Shown: positions 53,351 to 62,888 of the stretch, in pieces | Layout: each line of letters begins with the position of its first letter | Numbering within the stretch: position 1 is the stretch's first letter | Assembly (NCBI GenBank): GCA_052161605.1 | Contig: CP197409.1 | Length of the DNA stretch: 64,000 nucleotides | Origin: JBKCUI01 sp052161605 | GTDB taxonomy: Bacteria > Planctomycetota > Planctomycetia > Pirellulales > Pirellulaceae | Strand: one strand, 5' to 3' | Translations under genes and position numbers: made by a program | The notes under the pieces: model-generated | Databases searched by the model: none | The model's input: the letters and a program-made list of their open reading frames with translations, nothing else | Told to the model about the DNA's origin: nothing

Positions 53351-54439
53351 ATGATTCCCCCAATCAAATGGTCAGCAGCTTTAGGGCTAGCAAACGCAGT
53401 CAGTCTTGTTTTACTTCTAGGTCAGCCCGGTCTGTGGGCGCAGCAATCCAATTCCGAACTTCAAAGAGAGCCTATGGCTAATCCAACTCAATCGTGGTCC
53501 ATCGCAATTCATGGCGGTGCAGGCGGCGTTCCATCTCAGTTTAGTCAAGCCGCTCAGGACAAGAAGCTTAGCGGCTTGCGAACGGCTCTGCAGAGAGGTG
53601 TCGAGTTACTGGAGGCGGGCGTAGATGCTGTCGATGTCGTAGAGCAAGTTGTGCGGATCCTCGAGGATGATCCCCAGTTCAACGCTGGTCGTGGAGCCGT
53701 CTTTAACAGCGATGGAAATGTATCCCTCGACGCGAGTCTGATGAACGGTGCTGATTTGACTTGCGGGGCGGTTGCTAATGTGATGCTACCCAAGAATCCG
53801 ATTCAGCTTGCACGGGCTGTTATGGACAAAACCCCACATGTCATGCTCACGGGTGACGGAGCAGATGCGTTCGCAAAAGAGCTAGAAATCCCCATTGCAG
53901 ACCAAGATTACTTCAAGACAGAAAGTCAGACCGAGAGTTGGAAGCGTTGGAAAACCCGACAAGCAGCCCGTTCAAATAAGATTACCAAGGATGACTACGC
54001 CAATGGGGACGATCGACTCTTCTATCTTGGTACGGTCGGCTGTGTTGTGCGAGATAGTAAAGGAAATCTTGCTGCCGCGACCAGCACCGGCGGATTGCTG
54101 GGGAAAAAGTATGGTCGCGTGGGAGATTCACCGGTCATTGGTGCCGGAACCTACGCCAACAACGCGACGTGCGCGATCAGTTGTACTGGCGAGGGTGAGT
54201 TGTTCATTCGACACCATATTGCGTCCGCGATTTCGGCCAGAATGCAGTATTTGAACGAGAGTTTGGAAACCGCTACCAAGGTTGCCATTTTCGAAAACTT
54301 ACCTAAGAATTCGGGTGGTCTAATCTCTATTGATGCGGCGGGCAACATTGAGTTACCGTTTAATACGCCGATGATGGCTCGTGGGCGCGCGAGTAGCAAC
54401 GGGCTGTTTCAAGTTGGTCTCGTCGACTGGGCTGAGTAG
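53351..54439 (+). CDS. Isoaspartyl peptidase / L-asparaginase family Ntn-hydrolase
   Basis: A 362-residue N-terminal nucleophile hydrolase. It starts with a signal peptide (AVSLVLLLGQPGLWAQ) and is probably periplasmic. The alpha part contains WSIAIHGGAGG and NAGRGAVFNSDG. The cleavage and catalytic Thr228 are in LGTVGCVVRD, and GNLAAATSTGG follows. Family members self-cleave before this Thr and then hydrolyse isoaspartyl dipeptides, asparagine or glycoasparagine. The insertion between parts is longer than usual (QDYFKTESQTESWKRW). Preceded by about 200 bases without a gene. Confidence 0.9.
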   Translation: MIPPIKWSAALGLANAVSLVLLLGQPGLWAQQSNSELQREPMANPTQSWSIAIHGGAGGVPSQFSQAAQDKKLSGLRTALQRGVELLEAGVDAVDVVEQVVRILEDDPQFNAGRGAVFNSDGNVSLDASLMNGADLTCGAVANVMLPKNPIQLARAVMDKTPHVMLTGDGADAFAKELEIPIADQDYFKTESQTESWKRWKTRQAARSNKITKDDYANGDDRLFYLGTVGCVVRDSKGNLAAATSTGGLLGKKYGRVGDSPVIGAGTYANNATCAISCTGEGELFIRHHIASAISARMQYLNESLETATKVAIFENLPKNSGGLISIDAAGNIELPFNTPMMARGRASSNGLFQVGLVDWAE

Positions 54440-54457
54440 CAACAACAAGAGTCGTTC

Positions 54458-55192
54458 ATGGCGTTTGGTCGTCGCTTAAAGAAAATCGAGTCGGAAGAAT
54501 CGGCCATCGAGATTCCGATTGATGAGAGTGCGGTTTCACTTGAGGAGCTCAGTCGTGCCTACGCAGCGGCAATTGGCACCGAGGATTTGGCTGCGACCAA
54601 TGCAGAGCACGTCAATGCGTCTGACTCGCCTCCACAGGACGAGGAGGAGTTACTCGAGGCTCCCGATGTTGCTGATTCTGATGGTTTGCCCGTCACTACC
54701 GAGGGGGCCTTGGAGGCTATCCTGTTCGTTGGCGGAGAATCGAGTCAGCCTGTTGCGGTAGACCGCATCCTCGGGCTCTTTCAAGGGATGGCGATTGAAG
54801 AGCTAAACGAGTTGGTGGATCGATTGAACCGAAAGTATCAGTCCCTCGGAAATGTGTTCGAAATCGTGAATGAGAAAGGTGGCTATCGAATGAGACTGCT
54901 CCACCACGCTTCGAATTTGCGAGATAGATTTCAGGGTAAGGTGCGTGAGACCACACTGCAACAATCCGCCATTGATTGCTTAGCCATGATCGCTTACACC
55001 CCAGGGATTACACGGCAAGAAATCGAGAACTTGTGGGGAGACTCACCTTCGGGTACCCTGAACCTGTTGCTTCGAAAGGGGCTCATACGAGCTGAAAAAG
55101 ACGGGACTGCAACGAAATACTTCACCACCGAGATGTTCTTGGAGATCGCCGGCTTGTCCTCTTTAGAGGATCTTCCGCGAGAAGAGCTTTAG
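54458..55192 (+). CDS. scpB: Segregation and condensation protein B
   Basis: Kleisin-partner of the SMC-ScpAB complex, which compacts and segregates the chromosome. The 244 residues have an acidic N-terminal extension (about 1-75, rich in Glu/Asp) absent from the usual 190-200-residue ScpB. The core follows with two winged-helix domains: ALEAILFVGGESSQPVAVDRI, NEKGGYRMRLL, QSAIDCLAMIAYTPGITRQEIE and LLRKGLIRAEK. No scpA gene is adjacent. It lies 18 bases after the isoaspartyl peptidase gene and 63 bases before the kinase. Confidence 0.92.
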   Translation: MAFGRRLKKIESEESAIEIPIDESAVSLEELSRAYAAAIGTEDLAATNAEHVNASDSPPQDEEELLEAPDVADSDGLPVTTEGALEAILFVGGESSQPVAVDRILGLFQGMAIEELNELVDRLNRKYQSLGNVFEIVNEKGGYRMRLLHHASNLRDRFQGKVRETTLQQSAIDCLAMIAYTPGITRQEIENLWGDSPSGTLNLLLRKGLIRAEKDGTATKYFTTEMFLEIAGLSSLEDLPREEL

Positions 55193-55255
55193 TCCGAGGT
55201 CAAGTTCAAGGTTAGGTTCCGCTAGCATTTGTGCACGTGGCATGGAGGGGGTACT

Positions 55256-57364
55256 TTGAGCGAGGATTCGCCTCAAACTGAGGATCAAGTTTCCAATCGT
55301 AGCGGGAATACCGTTCGAGCGTGGACCGATTTTGATATCTTAAGACACCATCAGGAGGGTGGGCTGGGAATTGTCTACCGTGCACTGGATCGAGCGCTGC
55401 ATCGCGAGGTTGCGTTGAAAGTGATTCGCGGCAAGGGAGTTGGCGATCCGGAAACGCGTTTGCAGTTCGAGAAAGAGATAGAAATTACCGGGAGACTGGA
55501 GCATCCGGGGATTGCACCCGTGTATGCCCGTGGAGAATCTCCCGAAGGCAACCCCTTTTACGTGATGCGATTCGTCGAGGGGCACGATCTGAGCGAGGAA
55601 ATAGACCATTTCTTCGAAACGCAAAAGCTTGATTTTTCTGGGGTCAATTTTCACCGACTGCTAAACACTCTGATTTCCGTTTGCCAAACCGTTGCTTACG
55701 CCCATGGTCGAGGCGTGATCCACCGTGACATCAAGCCATTGAACATTCGCATCGGAAAGTTTAGCGAAACGATCTTGCTCGACTGGGGGCTTGCAACCGT
55801 CATCGAACGCTCCGATCAAATGCGAGGGCATGATGAGTCAACGTTAATTCTTTCGAGTCGCGCGAGCTCGTCGGCGAGCGGTGGTACTCCAGCTTACATG
55901 AGCCCGGAACAACTCTCGGGGCTAGCGGCTTCTCCTGCAAGCGATATCTATTCGCTCGGAGCGGTGCTGTATCGAATCCTGACCGGCAAATCAACGACAG
56001 AAGCCATACCTGGATTTCATATTCGCGAAGCCCTGATGGAAGGCCGCATCGTTCCACCCCGAGATGTCCAGCCCAAGGTTCCTAGACCGCTGGAAGCAAT
56101 TTGCCTCAAGGCCTTGGCCCTACATCCTAAGTCTCGTTTCGAATCGGCCAACGATATGGCATCCGAACTAGAACGTTATCTCGCTGGCCAACCGCTAGAA
56201 TGTTATGACGAGTCACTTATCGAACGCTACAATCGTTGGGGACGAAATCATCGTATGATGATTCGATTCTTGGGTGCTTGTTTGGTGATGGCGACCGTGT
56301 TTAGTATTCTCATGGCTGTAACGACCATGAGATTAGCCGAAAGCAGAAATAGGCAGCGGATGCAGGCGGAACTAGAGCGTGCGATCGCAGTGCGTTCGAA
56401 AACCGAAGCAGATTTCGCGAATCGTCGATCATTGCAACTGGCTGCTCAACTCGGTGCGAGATCGATCGCTACCGAGATTGAACTACGAGTCTCGCAGTTG
56501 CGAGAAGAAGCAAACGAGCCGATGCTTCGCGACTGGGTTTCTAGACTCAATGCCGATCCCTCCAATCGTCGAGCAGCGCAAGACTTAAACAATTGGCTGA
56601 AAGATCGATTCCTATTCCGCGTATCTGAGAAAATGCCGACGAGTACTTGGATTGTACAAAACGTCGAGGGGCAGCAGGTGGGGCGCGTGGCAACCCGCGA
56701 AGCGGATGGAAACTCATCGTCCCTCGGAAAGAATTTTCGGTTTCGGGATTACTTCCATGCGATGGGGGAAGATCTCCTCCCTGAGTCACCAGAGGCAGCA
56801 CAAACCAGACCACACCATTTTGATGTACACGTCTCGACCGTCTTTGTCAGTTCGAGTTCCTCGCAGCCATCGGTCGCCTTTACGACGCCGATCCGATCGC
56901 TGACGGATCGAGATCGTAGTCTTGTTTTCGAGGAGCCTGGTGGCGCAAAGGAAGACTTCGAAGCGTCGGATACCCGCGAGCCGATCGGGATTTTTGGATC
57001 GACAGTTCACCTCGGTAAACTCGATCTAATTCGAGGTGCGATGCTCATCGATATTCGGCCCACAAAAATTGATGATCGAGTCGTCGAGGGGATGGTGTTA
57101 CGACATCCATCCATTCCTTACGATTCCAGTAAAAAGTCCCCTGTCTTCACGCTAGCTCCAGACGATTTGGCAAAAATCAAGCAGATCGAATCGAACGCGA
57201 TTGCCTCTCGATTGCAAGAGGCAGCTCCCGCGGGAGAACTTGTGAAGATCGTCGACCCTGTAACCAACCAGCCGATCGATGTGGCGGTTGCCGTCGTTTT
57301 CCTGGTGAATCAGCCTGAGCATAGCCGAGTCGGTTGGGTCGTTCTCATGTGGCAACAAGAATAG
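55256..57364 (+). CDS. Membrane Ser/Thr protein kinase with extracytoplasmic sensor region
   Basis: A 702-residue Hanks-type kinase. The kinase domain (about 25-305) has GGLGIVYRALDR, Lys in VALKVIRGKG, HRDIKPLNIRI and, instead of DFG, a DWG (LLDWGLATV). MSPEQLSG follows. One membrane helix (about 340-362) leads to an extracytoplasmic region of 340 residues with a short coiled coil and a Cache-like segment (NFRFRDYFHAMGEDLLP, then VFVSSSSSQPSVAFTTPI). The start TTG 55256 is chosen because GGAGGGG lies five bases upstream; GTG 55229 is also possible. It follows scpB by 63 bases. No sigma factor or phosphatase is adjacent. Confidence 0.88.
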   Translation: MSEDSPQTEDQVSNRSGNTVRAWTDFDILRHHQEGGLGIVYRALDRALHREVALKVIRGKGVGDPETRLQFEKEIEITGRLEHPGIAPVYARGESPEGNPFYVMRFVEGHDLSEEIDHFFETQKLDFSGVNFHRLLNTLISVCQTVAYAHGRGVIHRDIKPLNIRIGKFSETILLDWGLATVIERSDQMRGHDESTLILSSRASSSASGGTPAYMSPEQLSGLAASPASDIYSLGAVLYRILTGKSTTEAIPGFHIREALMEGRIVPPRDVQPKVPRPLEAICLKALALHPKSRFESANDMASELERYLAGQPLECYDESLIERYNRWGRNHRMMIRFLGACLVMATVFSILMAVTTMRLAESRNRQRMQAELERAIAVRSKTEADFANRRSLQLAAQLGARSIATEIELRVSQLREEANEPMLRDWVSRLNADPSNRRAAQDLNNWLKDRFLFRVSEKMPTSTWIVQNVEGQQVGRVATREADGNSSSLGKNFRFRDYFHAMGEDLLPESPEAAQTRPHHFDVHVSTVFVSSSSSQPSVAFTTPIRSLTDRDRSLVFEEPGGAKEDFEASDTREPIGIFGSTVHLGKLDLIRGAMLIDIRPTKIDDRVVEGMVLRHPSIPYDSSKKSPVFTLAPDDLAKIKQIESNAIASRLQEAAPAGELVKIVDPVTNQPIDVAVAVVFLVNQPEHSRVGWVVLMWQQE

Positions 57365-57379
57365 GCTGATCGCTACGAA

Positions 57380-58276
57380 TCAGCCTTGCTGTTGTGAAAG
57401 TGAAAGCTCGGTTCCGTTAGTTCGTTGCAAAAGCATCCAGAACAGGTCTTCTGACGGGTAGGGAATCGCGAGTCGATCAGGCACAAGGTTTAGCAGAGTA
57501 TTGCTAACGCGATTGAGCGGAAAGCTTTCCAGTTTGTAACGCAAAAGCGATTTCGCATGAGCTCCACTGATCCATTTTTGCGGTCGGCCCGTTGCAATGC
57601 GTTGAAAGCCATACTGTCGGCACAGTTCTTCCAAATTGCGACGGGAAAACCAACGCAGCACGCTCGGTGGGCTGTACTCGTGCCAGTGCTGCCCGAACCA
57701 TTTCGCGCTAAGGCTTTCCCGGTCCCACGTTTCTATAAGCCAGTGTCCATTCTCTTTCGTGACACCAGCTGCTTGGCGAAACGCTTCGTGGATATCATAG
57801 AAATGGGGCACGACTTGGATCATCGTCACCAAGTCGTATCGTTGCTGCCGGATCTCGACGGGCAAGCTCTCGAGAGCTCCGCACCGAACATTGACGCCTA
57901 GCTGATCCCTAGCAAAACAAGCCATTCTCTCATTTGGCTCCGTACCGTCTCCTTGCCACCCACAATCTTGGAATCCAGAAAGAATAAAGCCAGCCGCTGC
58001 ACCCACGTCAAGCACTCGCCCGACTTTGAGGAATCGGCACAGAATACGCCCGTAGCGTCGTCCATGTGCACGAACTAAATCTCCTCCCGCAACGTAGTCC
58101 GGGTACCCTGCTCCACCTCCAACGAAATAATCGTCTCCGTAGACCGAGTCAACATGGCCGCGCTCGACCTGTTCCTCCAAGAACTCGTAGTGGCACTTTG
58201 TGCAACCGAGAATCCAGTATCCTTCCTTCTGGAATCGTCTATTGCTGGCCGACTGGCAGATCGGACAACCCATCAT
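57380..58276 (-). CDS. SAM-dependent methyltransferase with N-terminal zinc ribbon
   Basis: A 298-residue enzyme. A zinc ribbon opens it (GCPICQ, then LGCTKCHYEFLEE), as in the methyltransferases of sugar and surface-polymer biosynthesis. The SAM motif is VLDVGAAAGFILSGFQ (about 82-97), followed by GTEPNERM and YDLVTMIQVVPHFYD. The C-terminal half is typical of Methyltransf_11/23-type enzymes. CGAGG lies five bases before ATG 58276; the preceding codons could extend the frame to 58300. It is followed convergently by the kinase gene, 15 bases away. Confidence 0.85.
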   Translation of the reverse strand: MMGCPICQSASNRRFQKEGYWILGCTKCHYEFLEEQVERGHVDSVYGDDYFVGGGAGYPDYVAGGDLVRAHGRRYGRILCRFLKVGRVLDVGAAAGFILSGFQDCGWQGDGTEPNERMACFARDQLGVNVRCGALESLPVEIRQQRYDLVTMIQVVPHFYDIHEAFRQAAGVTKENGHWLIETWDRESLSAKWFGQHWHEYSPPSVLRWFSRRNLEELCRQYGFQRIATGRPQKWISGAHAKSLLRYKLESFPLNRVSNTLLNLVPDRLAIPYPSEDLFWMLLQRTNGTELSLSQQQG

Positions 58277-58373
58277 TTCAGCCTCGGAAAATCCACACAT
58301 TAGCAGGACGCACCACTGGTCTATTTCCGCGAGTCGTTTTCAGGAATCCTAACAACCGAGACTTTCTGATGTT

Positions 58374-59282
58374 CTAGCTGATTCGGCTTCGCAAATGAGA
58401 CTGCAATTCGGTCGAGATTTGTTGAAGCTCTTCCAGGGTTCGCATCTTCAACTGCGATTCCTCGTTTGGCACTCGTCCGAGCAGCCCCTCCAATGTACGA
58501 ATCAGTTTGATCTCGCCCTCGATCTTGCCCTCGATCTTGCCCTTACTTTCGCCCTCTGCTCGAGTGGCGTTGATCACCCATTGGCGGTCCCGGCGAGCTT
58601 TTTCCGTTGCGTCGTACATTTGTTTATCCTCTGTAATTCGATTGATGGCCGCCAGCGTCTGGGTTGCTAGCTTAAACTCCTCTTCCGGAAAAAGCCTCAT
58701 CAGCTCTTCTTCGGTATACTCATGCGCATGTAGCAACCAGTAAAGCCAACGCGCCAGGGTATTGGCGGTCGCCAGATCTCTCTCCGTCAAATTATACCGT
58801 CCCATTTCCAGAATGTGAAATTCAATCGTATCTTTCAAGATGCGATTGGTTTCTTGGTCCACCAAACGAAACGCATGATGAACTCGGTCAGAATCTAACC
58901 ACAAAGTCCCTTCGAGCAAGCAAATGGCGAAAACTGGCTTCAAATCAGAATAGTCGTCCCCCGACTTCATTTGCCCCGAGTAGAGTTCGCAACCATAAAA
59001 AACAACCCGCTGAATCAACCCGAGATGGACCTCTAGCTGCATCTCAATATCGTAGATATTTCCATCCTGATCGACTGCTTTGATATCGAGCACCGATAGT
59101 TTGTCTTCGTAAAAATCCTGGTAGTTGAATGGATTTTGAATCGTAACCGACCTAATCGGTTTAGCAAGTTTCAGAATGGCATTTAGCAAGCTGATTAGGA
59201 CTAGATCGTTAGCGGGTGAACCAAAGATTTTCTTGTAAGCAAAATCATTCGTTGGAGAAATCCCTATAATCTTAGCTTTCAT
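58374..59282 (-). CDS. Rpn-type recombination-promoting nuclease / PD-(D/E)XK transposase-like
   Basis: A 302-residue protein of the Rpn/PDDEXK_2 family. The start SPTNDFAYKKIFGSPAN is diagnostic. The nuclease core follows as LSVLDIKAVDQDGNIYDIEMQL (the D and E-x-Q of the active site, with two beta strands) and QRVVFYGCELYSGQM. The C-terminus holds the charged repeat GKIEGKIEGEIK, common to the family. Rpn proteins are DNA endonucleases that raise RecA-independent recombination in E. coli, and many are duplicated or phase-variable. It is about 20 residues longer than the shortest members. No IS ends are seen. Confidence 0.9.
   Translation of the reverse strand: MKAKIIGISPTNDFAYKKIFGSPANDLVLISLLNAILKLAKPIRSVTIQNPFNYQDFYEDKLSVLDIKAVDQDGNIYDIEMQLEVHLGLIQRVVFYGCELYSGQMKSGDDYSDLKPVFAICLLEGTLWLDSDRVHHAFRLVDQETNRILKDTIEFHILEMGRYNLTERDLATANTLARWLYWLLHAHEYTEEELMRLFPEEEFKLATQTLAAINRITEDKQMYDATEKARRDRQWVINATRAEGESKGKIEGKIEGEIKLIRTLEGLLGRVPNEESQLKMRTLEELQQISTELQSHLRSRIS
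58518..58541. repeat. 12-bp tandem repeat inside the Rpn-type gene
   Basis: CTCGATCTTGCC occurs twice back to back, flanked by one shorter, degenerate copy on each side. In the gene it codes for the GKIE repeats. The unit keeps the reading frame, so copy-number change would only lengthen or shorten the linker. Confidence 0.7.
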
Positions 59283-59348
59283 CGAGACGTACTCCTAACT
59301 AGTTATGACAACGGCAACAGGAACTCAGGGGAGCAGTTGAGCACTCCA

Positions 59349-60779
59349 TCATTGATTTTCTCTAAATAAATCGAGGCACACAACTCGGTTGGCTCCTCGC
59401 ACATAGAGCAAGCCGTGCGAAACAACCGGCGGTGCCCAGCTCGGTGCCATGATGAGAGGTGTGTTGTCCTGCGGTGCTCGCAGGTTCCCCAAATCCATTT
59501 CACTTACCACGTCATAACGATCACCGTCGATCTTGGCCAGTTGCAACAAACCATACTCGCCGAGCCAGAGAATATGGCCATCGATTGCAATGCCTGTCAT
59601 TCTATCTCGGTTCGCAACGGACCAAATCAATTGCGTGCTAGGCTCGTTTGCAGCCGCTTGACTGTCTTTGCCCGCACCCCGAAACTCCACGCATCTGAGG
59701 TCGGTGTCGGGTTCGTTGCGTCCGCTGCTGACGAAGACGCGATCTCCTACTACGATCGGGTTGGTCCAATGAGGCCTGAACATTTGCTCACGGCGTCGCA
59801 GTTTGTCTTGCCACAAGATGCGATGCCCGGAATCACTGAGTCGAATTAGTGCCCCGCCAATCTCGTACGCTTCACCGATCAGCACATTTCGACCAACCAA
59901 AACTGGTGAAGACCCATTGACACTCTCCAGCGAACTAGCCCGCCAAGGAGTGAAACCAGTCTCTGCGCCGGTGGCAGGATCGAACGATAGAAATCCTTCT
60001 CGCACCAATGCTAATCCATAGTCTCGCCCATCAATGTTTTTTACAATCGGTGCAGAATAGCTCGCGAGATAGTTACCAACGCGAAACCGTTCTTCACCCG
60101 TTAGCTTATCGAACGCGACCATGGCAGTTCCATTCGGTTTGGCGCGTGGCAGGTTGTTGATCGTCATCCCACGTTGATCTTCGGGACTTCCGCCAACCAT
60201 GGCCCAAATCAGATCAGCGTACACAAGTGGCGATGCCGCAACGCCAAAAAAGTTCTGGATGACGTTGTAGGTTTCGTTAATTTCTTTTTCCCATCGCGTT
60301 TGTCCGTCGGCTAGGCCGATGCAAGCCAACCTACCGGCGACTCCGTACACATAGACTCGGTCTCCGTCCACGACGGGGCTGGATCGCGGGCCATTGTTGT
60401 AGCCGTAGGCGTCCGCGTACACGACGGGCCACTCCCACTTCCATAGCTCGCGTCCTGTTTCGGCTTCGTAACAAGTTAATCGCTCTTTCGACTGAAATCG
60501 GTCGAATTGGAGCCATCGTCCGAGCGCAGCGACACCGTTCCCATAACCTTCGCCCGTTTTCTGTGTCCATACAATGCGGAGCCCTTGTTTGCCCCAATTC
60601 GTCTGGATTCCCGTCTCGGAACTTGTCGAATCATATTGGCTCCCCAGCATGCGGGGCCAATCGACACCCGAGTGGCGGGTCCACAAGTTTTTAACAAGAG
60701 CATCCGATTGACCGAATGCGGGGCCAAACATGGCACAAAAAAGGATGGAGGAAAAAATAAGCCGTTTTCGTGGCAACAT
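59349..60779 (-). CDS. Exported PQQ-propeller repeat protein
   Basis: A 476-residue protein with a signal peptide (RLIFSSILFCAMFGPAFGQ) and a mature beta-propeller of PQQ-like repeats: RIVWTQKTGEGYGNG, CYEAETGRELWKWEW, DGDRVYVYGVAGRLACI, VAFDKLTGEERFRV and FLSFDPATGAETGF. Trp/Gly repeats recur about every 45 residues. No catalytic PQQ ligands are obvious, so it is likely a scaffold or sensor in the periplasm rather than a dehydrogenase. Such single PQQ proteins are frequent in planctomycetes. Divergent from arfB with 33 bases between the starts. Confidence 0.87.
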   Translation of the reverse strand: MLPRKRLIFSSILFCAMFGPAFGQSDALVKNLWTRHSGVDWPRMLGSQYDSTSSETGIQTNWGKQGLRIVWTQKTGEGYGNGVAALGRWLQFDRFQSKERLTCYEAETGRELWKWEWPVVYADAYGYNNGPRSSPVVDGDRVYVYGVAGRLACIGLADGQTRWEKEINETYNVIQNFFGVAASPLVYADLIWAMVGGSPEDQRGMTINNLPRAKPNGTAMVAFDKLTGEERFRVGNYLASYSAPIVKNIDGRDYGLALVREGFLSFDPATGAETGFTPWRASSLESVNGSSPVLVGRNVLIGEAYEIGGALIRLSDSGHRILWQDKLRRREQMFRPHWTNPIVVGDRVFVSSGRNEPDTDLRCVEFRGAGKDSQAAANEPSTQLIWSVANRDRMTGIAIDGHILWLGEYGLLQLAKIDGDRYDVVSEMDLGNLRAPQDNTPLIMAPSWAPPVVSHGLLYVRGANRVVCLDLFRENQ

Positions 60780-60812
60780 GCTTGAGCTAAATTTGAGGGA
60801 GAAAGGTGGACC

Positions 60813-61238
60813 ATGGAAGACTTAATCATAAACGATCAAATCGTGATTCCAGCGGAAGAGCTGGAGTTTACGTTTGCCCGCAGCGGTGGGCCGGGTGGGC
60901 AAAACGTGAACAAAGTCAATTCCAAGGCGACGATGTACTGGGATTATCAGCGAACGTCAGCCCCATTATACCCAGTAACGCTTGCTCGCCTAAAGGCGTT
61001 AGCTGCAAATCGAATCACCGATAAGGGATTATTGCAGATAACGAGCCAGGTTCATCGCGACCAGCCACAGAACATTCAGGCTTGCAAGGATCGGTTAAGG
61101 GCATTGATTTTGGAGGCCATGAACCCGCCTAAACCTCGTCGGCCAACCCAACCGACCCGCGGTTCCCAACGTCGCCGTATGGAAGAAAAAAAACAGCGTG
61201 GCGAGAAGAAGCAAGGCCGCAACGCCCGCTGGGATTAA
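60813..61238 (+). CDS. arfB: Alternative ribosome-rescue factor (peptidyl-tRNA hydrolase) ArfB
   Basis: Releases stalled peptidyl-tRNA on ribosomes at the end of non-stop mRNAs. The 141 residues have the GGQ motif in FARSGGPGGQNVNKV (about residue 28-32). The lysine/arginine-rich tail (residues about 110-140, RRRMEEKKQRGEKKQGRN) is the part that inserts into the mRNA channel. It lacks the domains of a full release factor, which distinguishes it from prfA/prfB. AAAGG lies about seven bases before the ATG. Divergent from the PQQ protein gene. Confidence 0.93.
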   Translation: MEDLIINDQIVIPAEELEFTFARSGGPGGQNVNKVNSKATMYWDYQRTSAPLYPVTLARLKALAANRITDKGLLQITSQVHRDQPQNIQACKDRLRALILEAMNPPKPRRPTQPTRGSQRRRMEEKKQRGEKKQGRNARWD

Positions 61239-61574
61239 CCTCTTGCCAACGTTAGACAAAGCCCATTGGACTAAACTGCAACTCCGCTCGCACAACGAAT
61301 CCTGCATTAGTGTTAATTAGCGTAGATTAGGTTGCCAGTGGTTTTCTGTGCCCATTGAAGGGGGGCGTTTTGGCGGTCTTTCCTTGGGTTGCCAGTTTTC
61401 TTGGTCGTTGTTTGGCCACGAAAAAGGATTCGCAATCCTTCACGCGGAAAGTACAATACGCAGCAAGCAGTACCCACATTTTCGTTGGGTTGGATTACCG
61501 GGCGGCTTGGGAATCTGATAGCAAATTTTACAAGGTGGCGGTCAATGGGCGCGATAATCGGCAGGATAAAGACA
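61239..61574. other. Intergenic region after arfB
   Basis: About 335 bases. A 7-bp hairpin AAGGATT-CGC-AATCCTT lies at 61424-61440. The frame of the next gene is open upstream to 61389, but the start there lacks homology and signal sequence, so I leave it non-coding. No other gene is supported; the promoter of the SHD1 protein should lie here. Confidence 0.4.
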
Positions 61575-62714
61575 ATGAAGCGATTCGGCTTAGCTTTCAT
61601 GATCTGTGTTTCGACGTCTCTACCAGCGTTCTCGGCGGATAAGTGGACCAACGCGGCCGGATCAAAGTCGATCGATGGGGACTTTGTAAAACTCGATGGC
61701 ATCAAGTTGACCATTCGCAAAGAGGATGGCACCGAGTCGACTATACCTCTTTATCTTCTTGATGACGCCAGTCGCTTGAGAGCACGTGCACTAGCCAAGG
61801 GAGACAAGACGGGAGCCTTGGCCGCTGGCATGACCAACGCATCTCTCAAGTCGGTCGAAGTCATGAGCTTGAGCGATGTCGAAGCTAAATTCGCCTCGTT
61901 GAAAACTGCCGAAGAGTATTTTCAATTTCTATCAGAGGAAGCGGCTAAAGGGAACTATGTGATTGGTTGGGATGCCTTTCCACCGTCCCTCCAGGCGGAG
62001 ATGGAAAATATATACCGCGCCGCTATCAGTAAACTTGAACAGCCGGCTCTTTCCGATCTTCTTAAGTTGAAGACAACCATCGTTGGCACCCTAAAGAGTA
62101 AAAAGTCGTATCTGCTAAATAGCCGCGAGCTCCCGATCCCAGTAGAGGCTAAACCGGTCGTCGAGTTGCTGTACGACCCGGTTGTAGAGTTAGTCGATGC
62201 CGCCCTGCCAGAAAGCTTCTTCAAGGCAGAAACACTTCGAAGCACCGAACCACGTGATTTGGCAACAACCCTTGTGCTGAGCATAGCTCCTCGCTTGGAT
62301 GGGATTGTTAACTATCTTCCCCCAGGAACTAATCCGTTCGATTCGATGACTAGCCTCGGCGAATCGGCAAAGTTCAAGCAGGTCTCATCAACTGAAGCTG
62401 AAATGACTACGGTGGGCATAACTGGACAGGATGTCACTCAAACACTAATTCGAGTTGAGAATCGGTGGGTGCCTGCGGAGATGTTAGATGATCTGAAGCC
62501 AGGGTTTGCCGAATCACTAGCCAGCCTGCAGCAGGTCGATCCAAAGGAGTTTACACGATCGGTTCGTCAGGGGCTACTGCCTCTTATTGCCCTGCTTGGT
62601 TCTTTAGCCAATGCCGAATCCCAGCAAGATGTCGATGATATTTTGAAGCTGCTACTGGGCTCTCTGCCTCCTGCAATGGGTGGAGTCAGCATACCTGGCT
62701 TTGGTCCTCCCTAG
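61575..62714 (+). CDS. Exported SHD1-domain protein
   Basis: A 379-residue protein with a signal peptide (RFGLAFMICVSTSLPAFSA). The mature N-terminus (about 22-65) looks like an SLA1-homology domain 1 (SHD1): WTNAAGSKSIDGDFVKLDGI, then KEDGTESTIPLYLLDDASR. SHD1 occurs widely in planctomycetal secreted proteins, but its role there is unknown. The rest (about 85-379) is a mostly helical region with no family I recognise. It ends in a Gly/Pro tail. AGGA lies eight bases before the ATG. Separated by 174 bases from the bifunctional-nuclease gene. Confidence 0.75.
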   Translation: MKRFGLAFMICVSTSLPAFSADKWTNAAGSKSIDGDFVKLDGIKLTIRKEDGTESTIPLYLLDDASRLRARALAKGDKTGALAAGMTNASLKSVEVMSLSDVEAKFASLKTAEEYFQFLSEEAAKGNYVIGWDAFPPSLQAEMENIYRAAISKLEQPALSDLLKLKTTIVGTLKSKKSYLLNSRELPIPVEAKPVVELLYDPVVELVDAALPESFFKAETLRSTEPRDLATTLVLSIAPRLDGIVNYLPPGTNPFDSMTSLGESAKFKQVSSTEAEMTTVGITGQDVTQTLIRVENRWVPAEMLDDLKPGFAESLASLQQVDPKEFTRSVRQGLLPLIALLGSLANAESQQDVDDILKLLLGSLPPAMGGVSIPGFGPP

Positions 62715-62888
62715 AGTTCAGTCGGATGTTCTCTTCTGACCATCCCTACTTGCGGTAGCTCAGACGTGTCAGATTGATATAATCAACGGACATTCATCCA
62801 CGACGTGCGTTTAGCAACTCTTTCATCGAGTCATTCTCTTAGGAATTGTTCTCGACGCTCGTCCCGTTCGGTTTTGGGAATCCATTCC

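Noticed and set aside
61424..61440. Hairpin AAGGATT-CGC-AATCCTT as a terminator
   Set aside because: A T-run follows only on the minus strand, where no gene ends; on the plus strand it lies far from the arfB stop.
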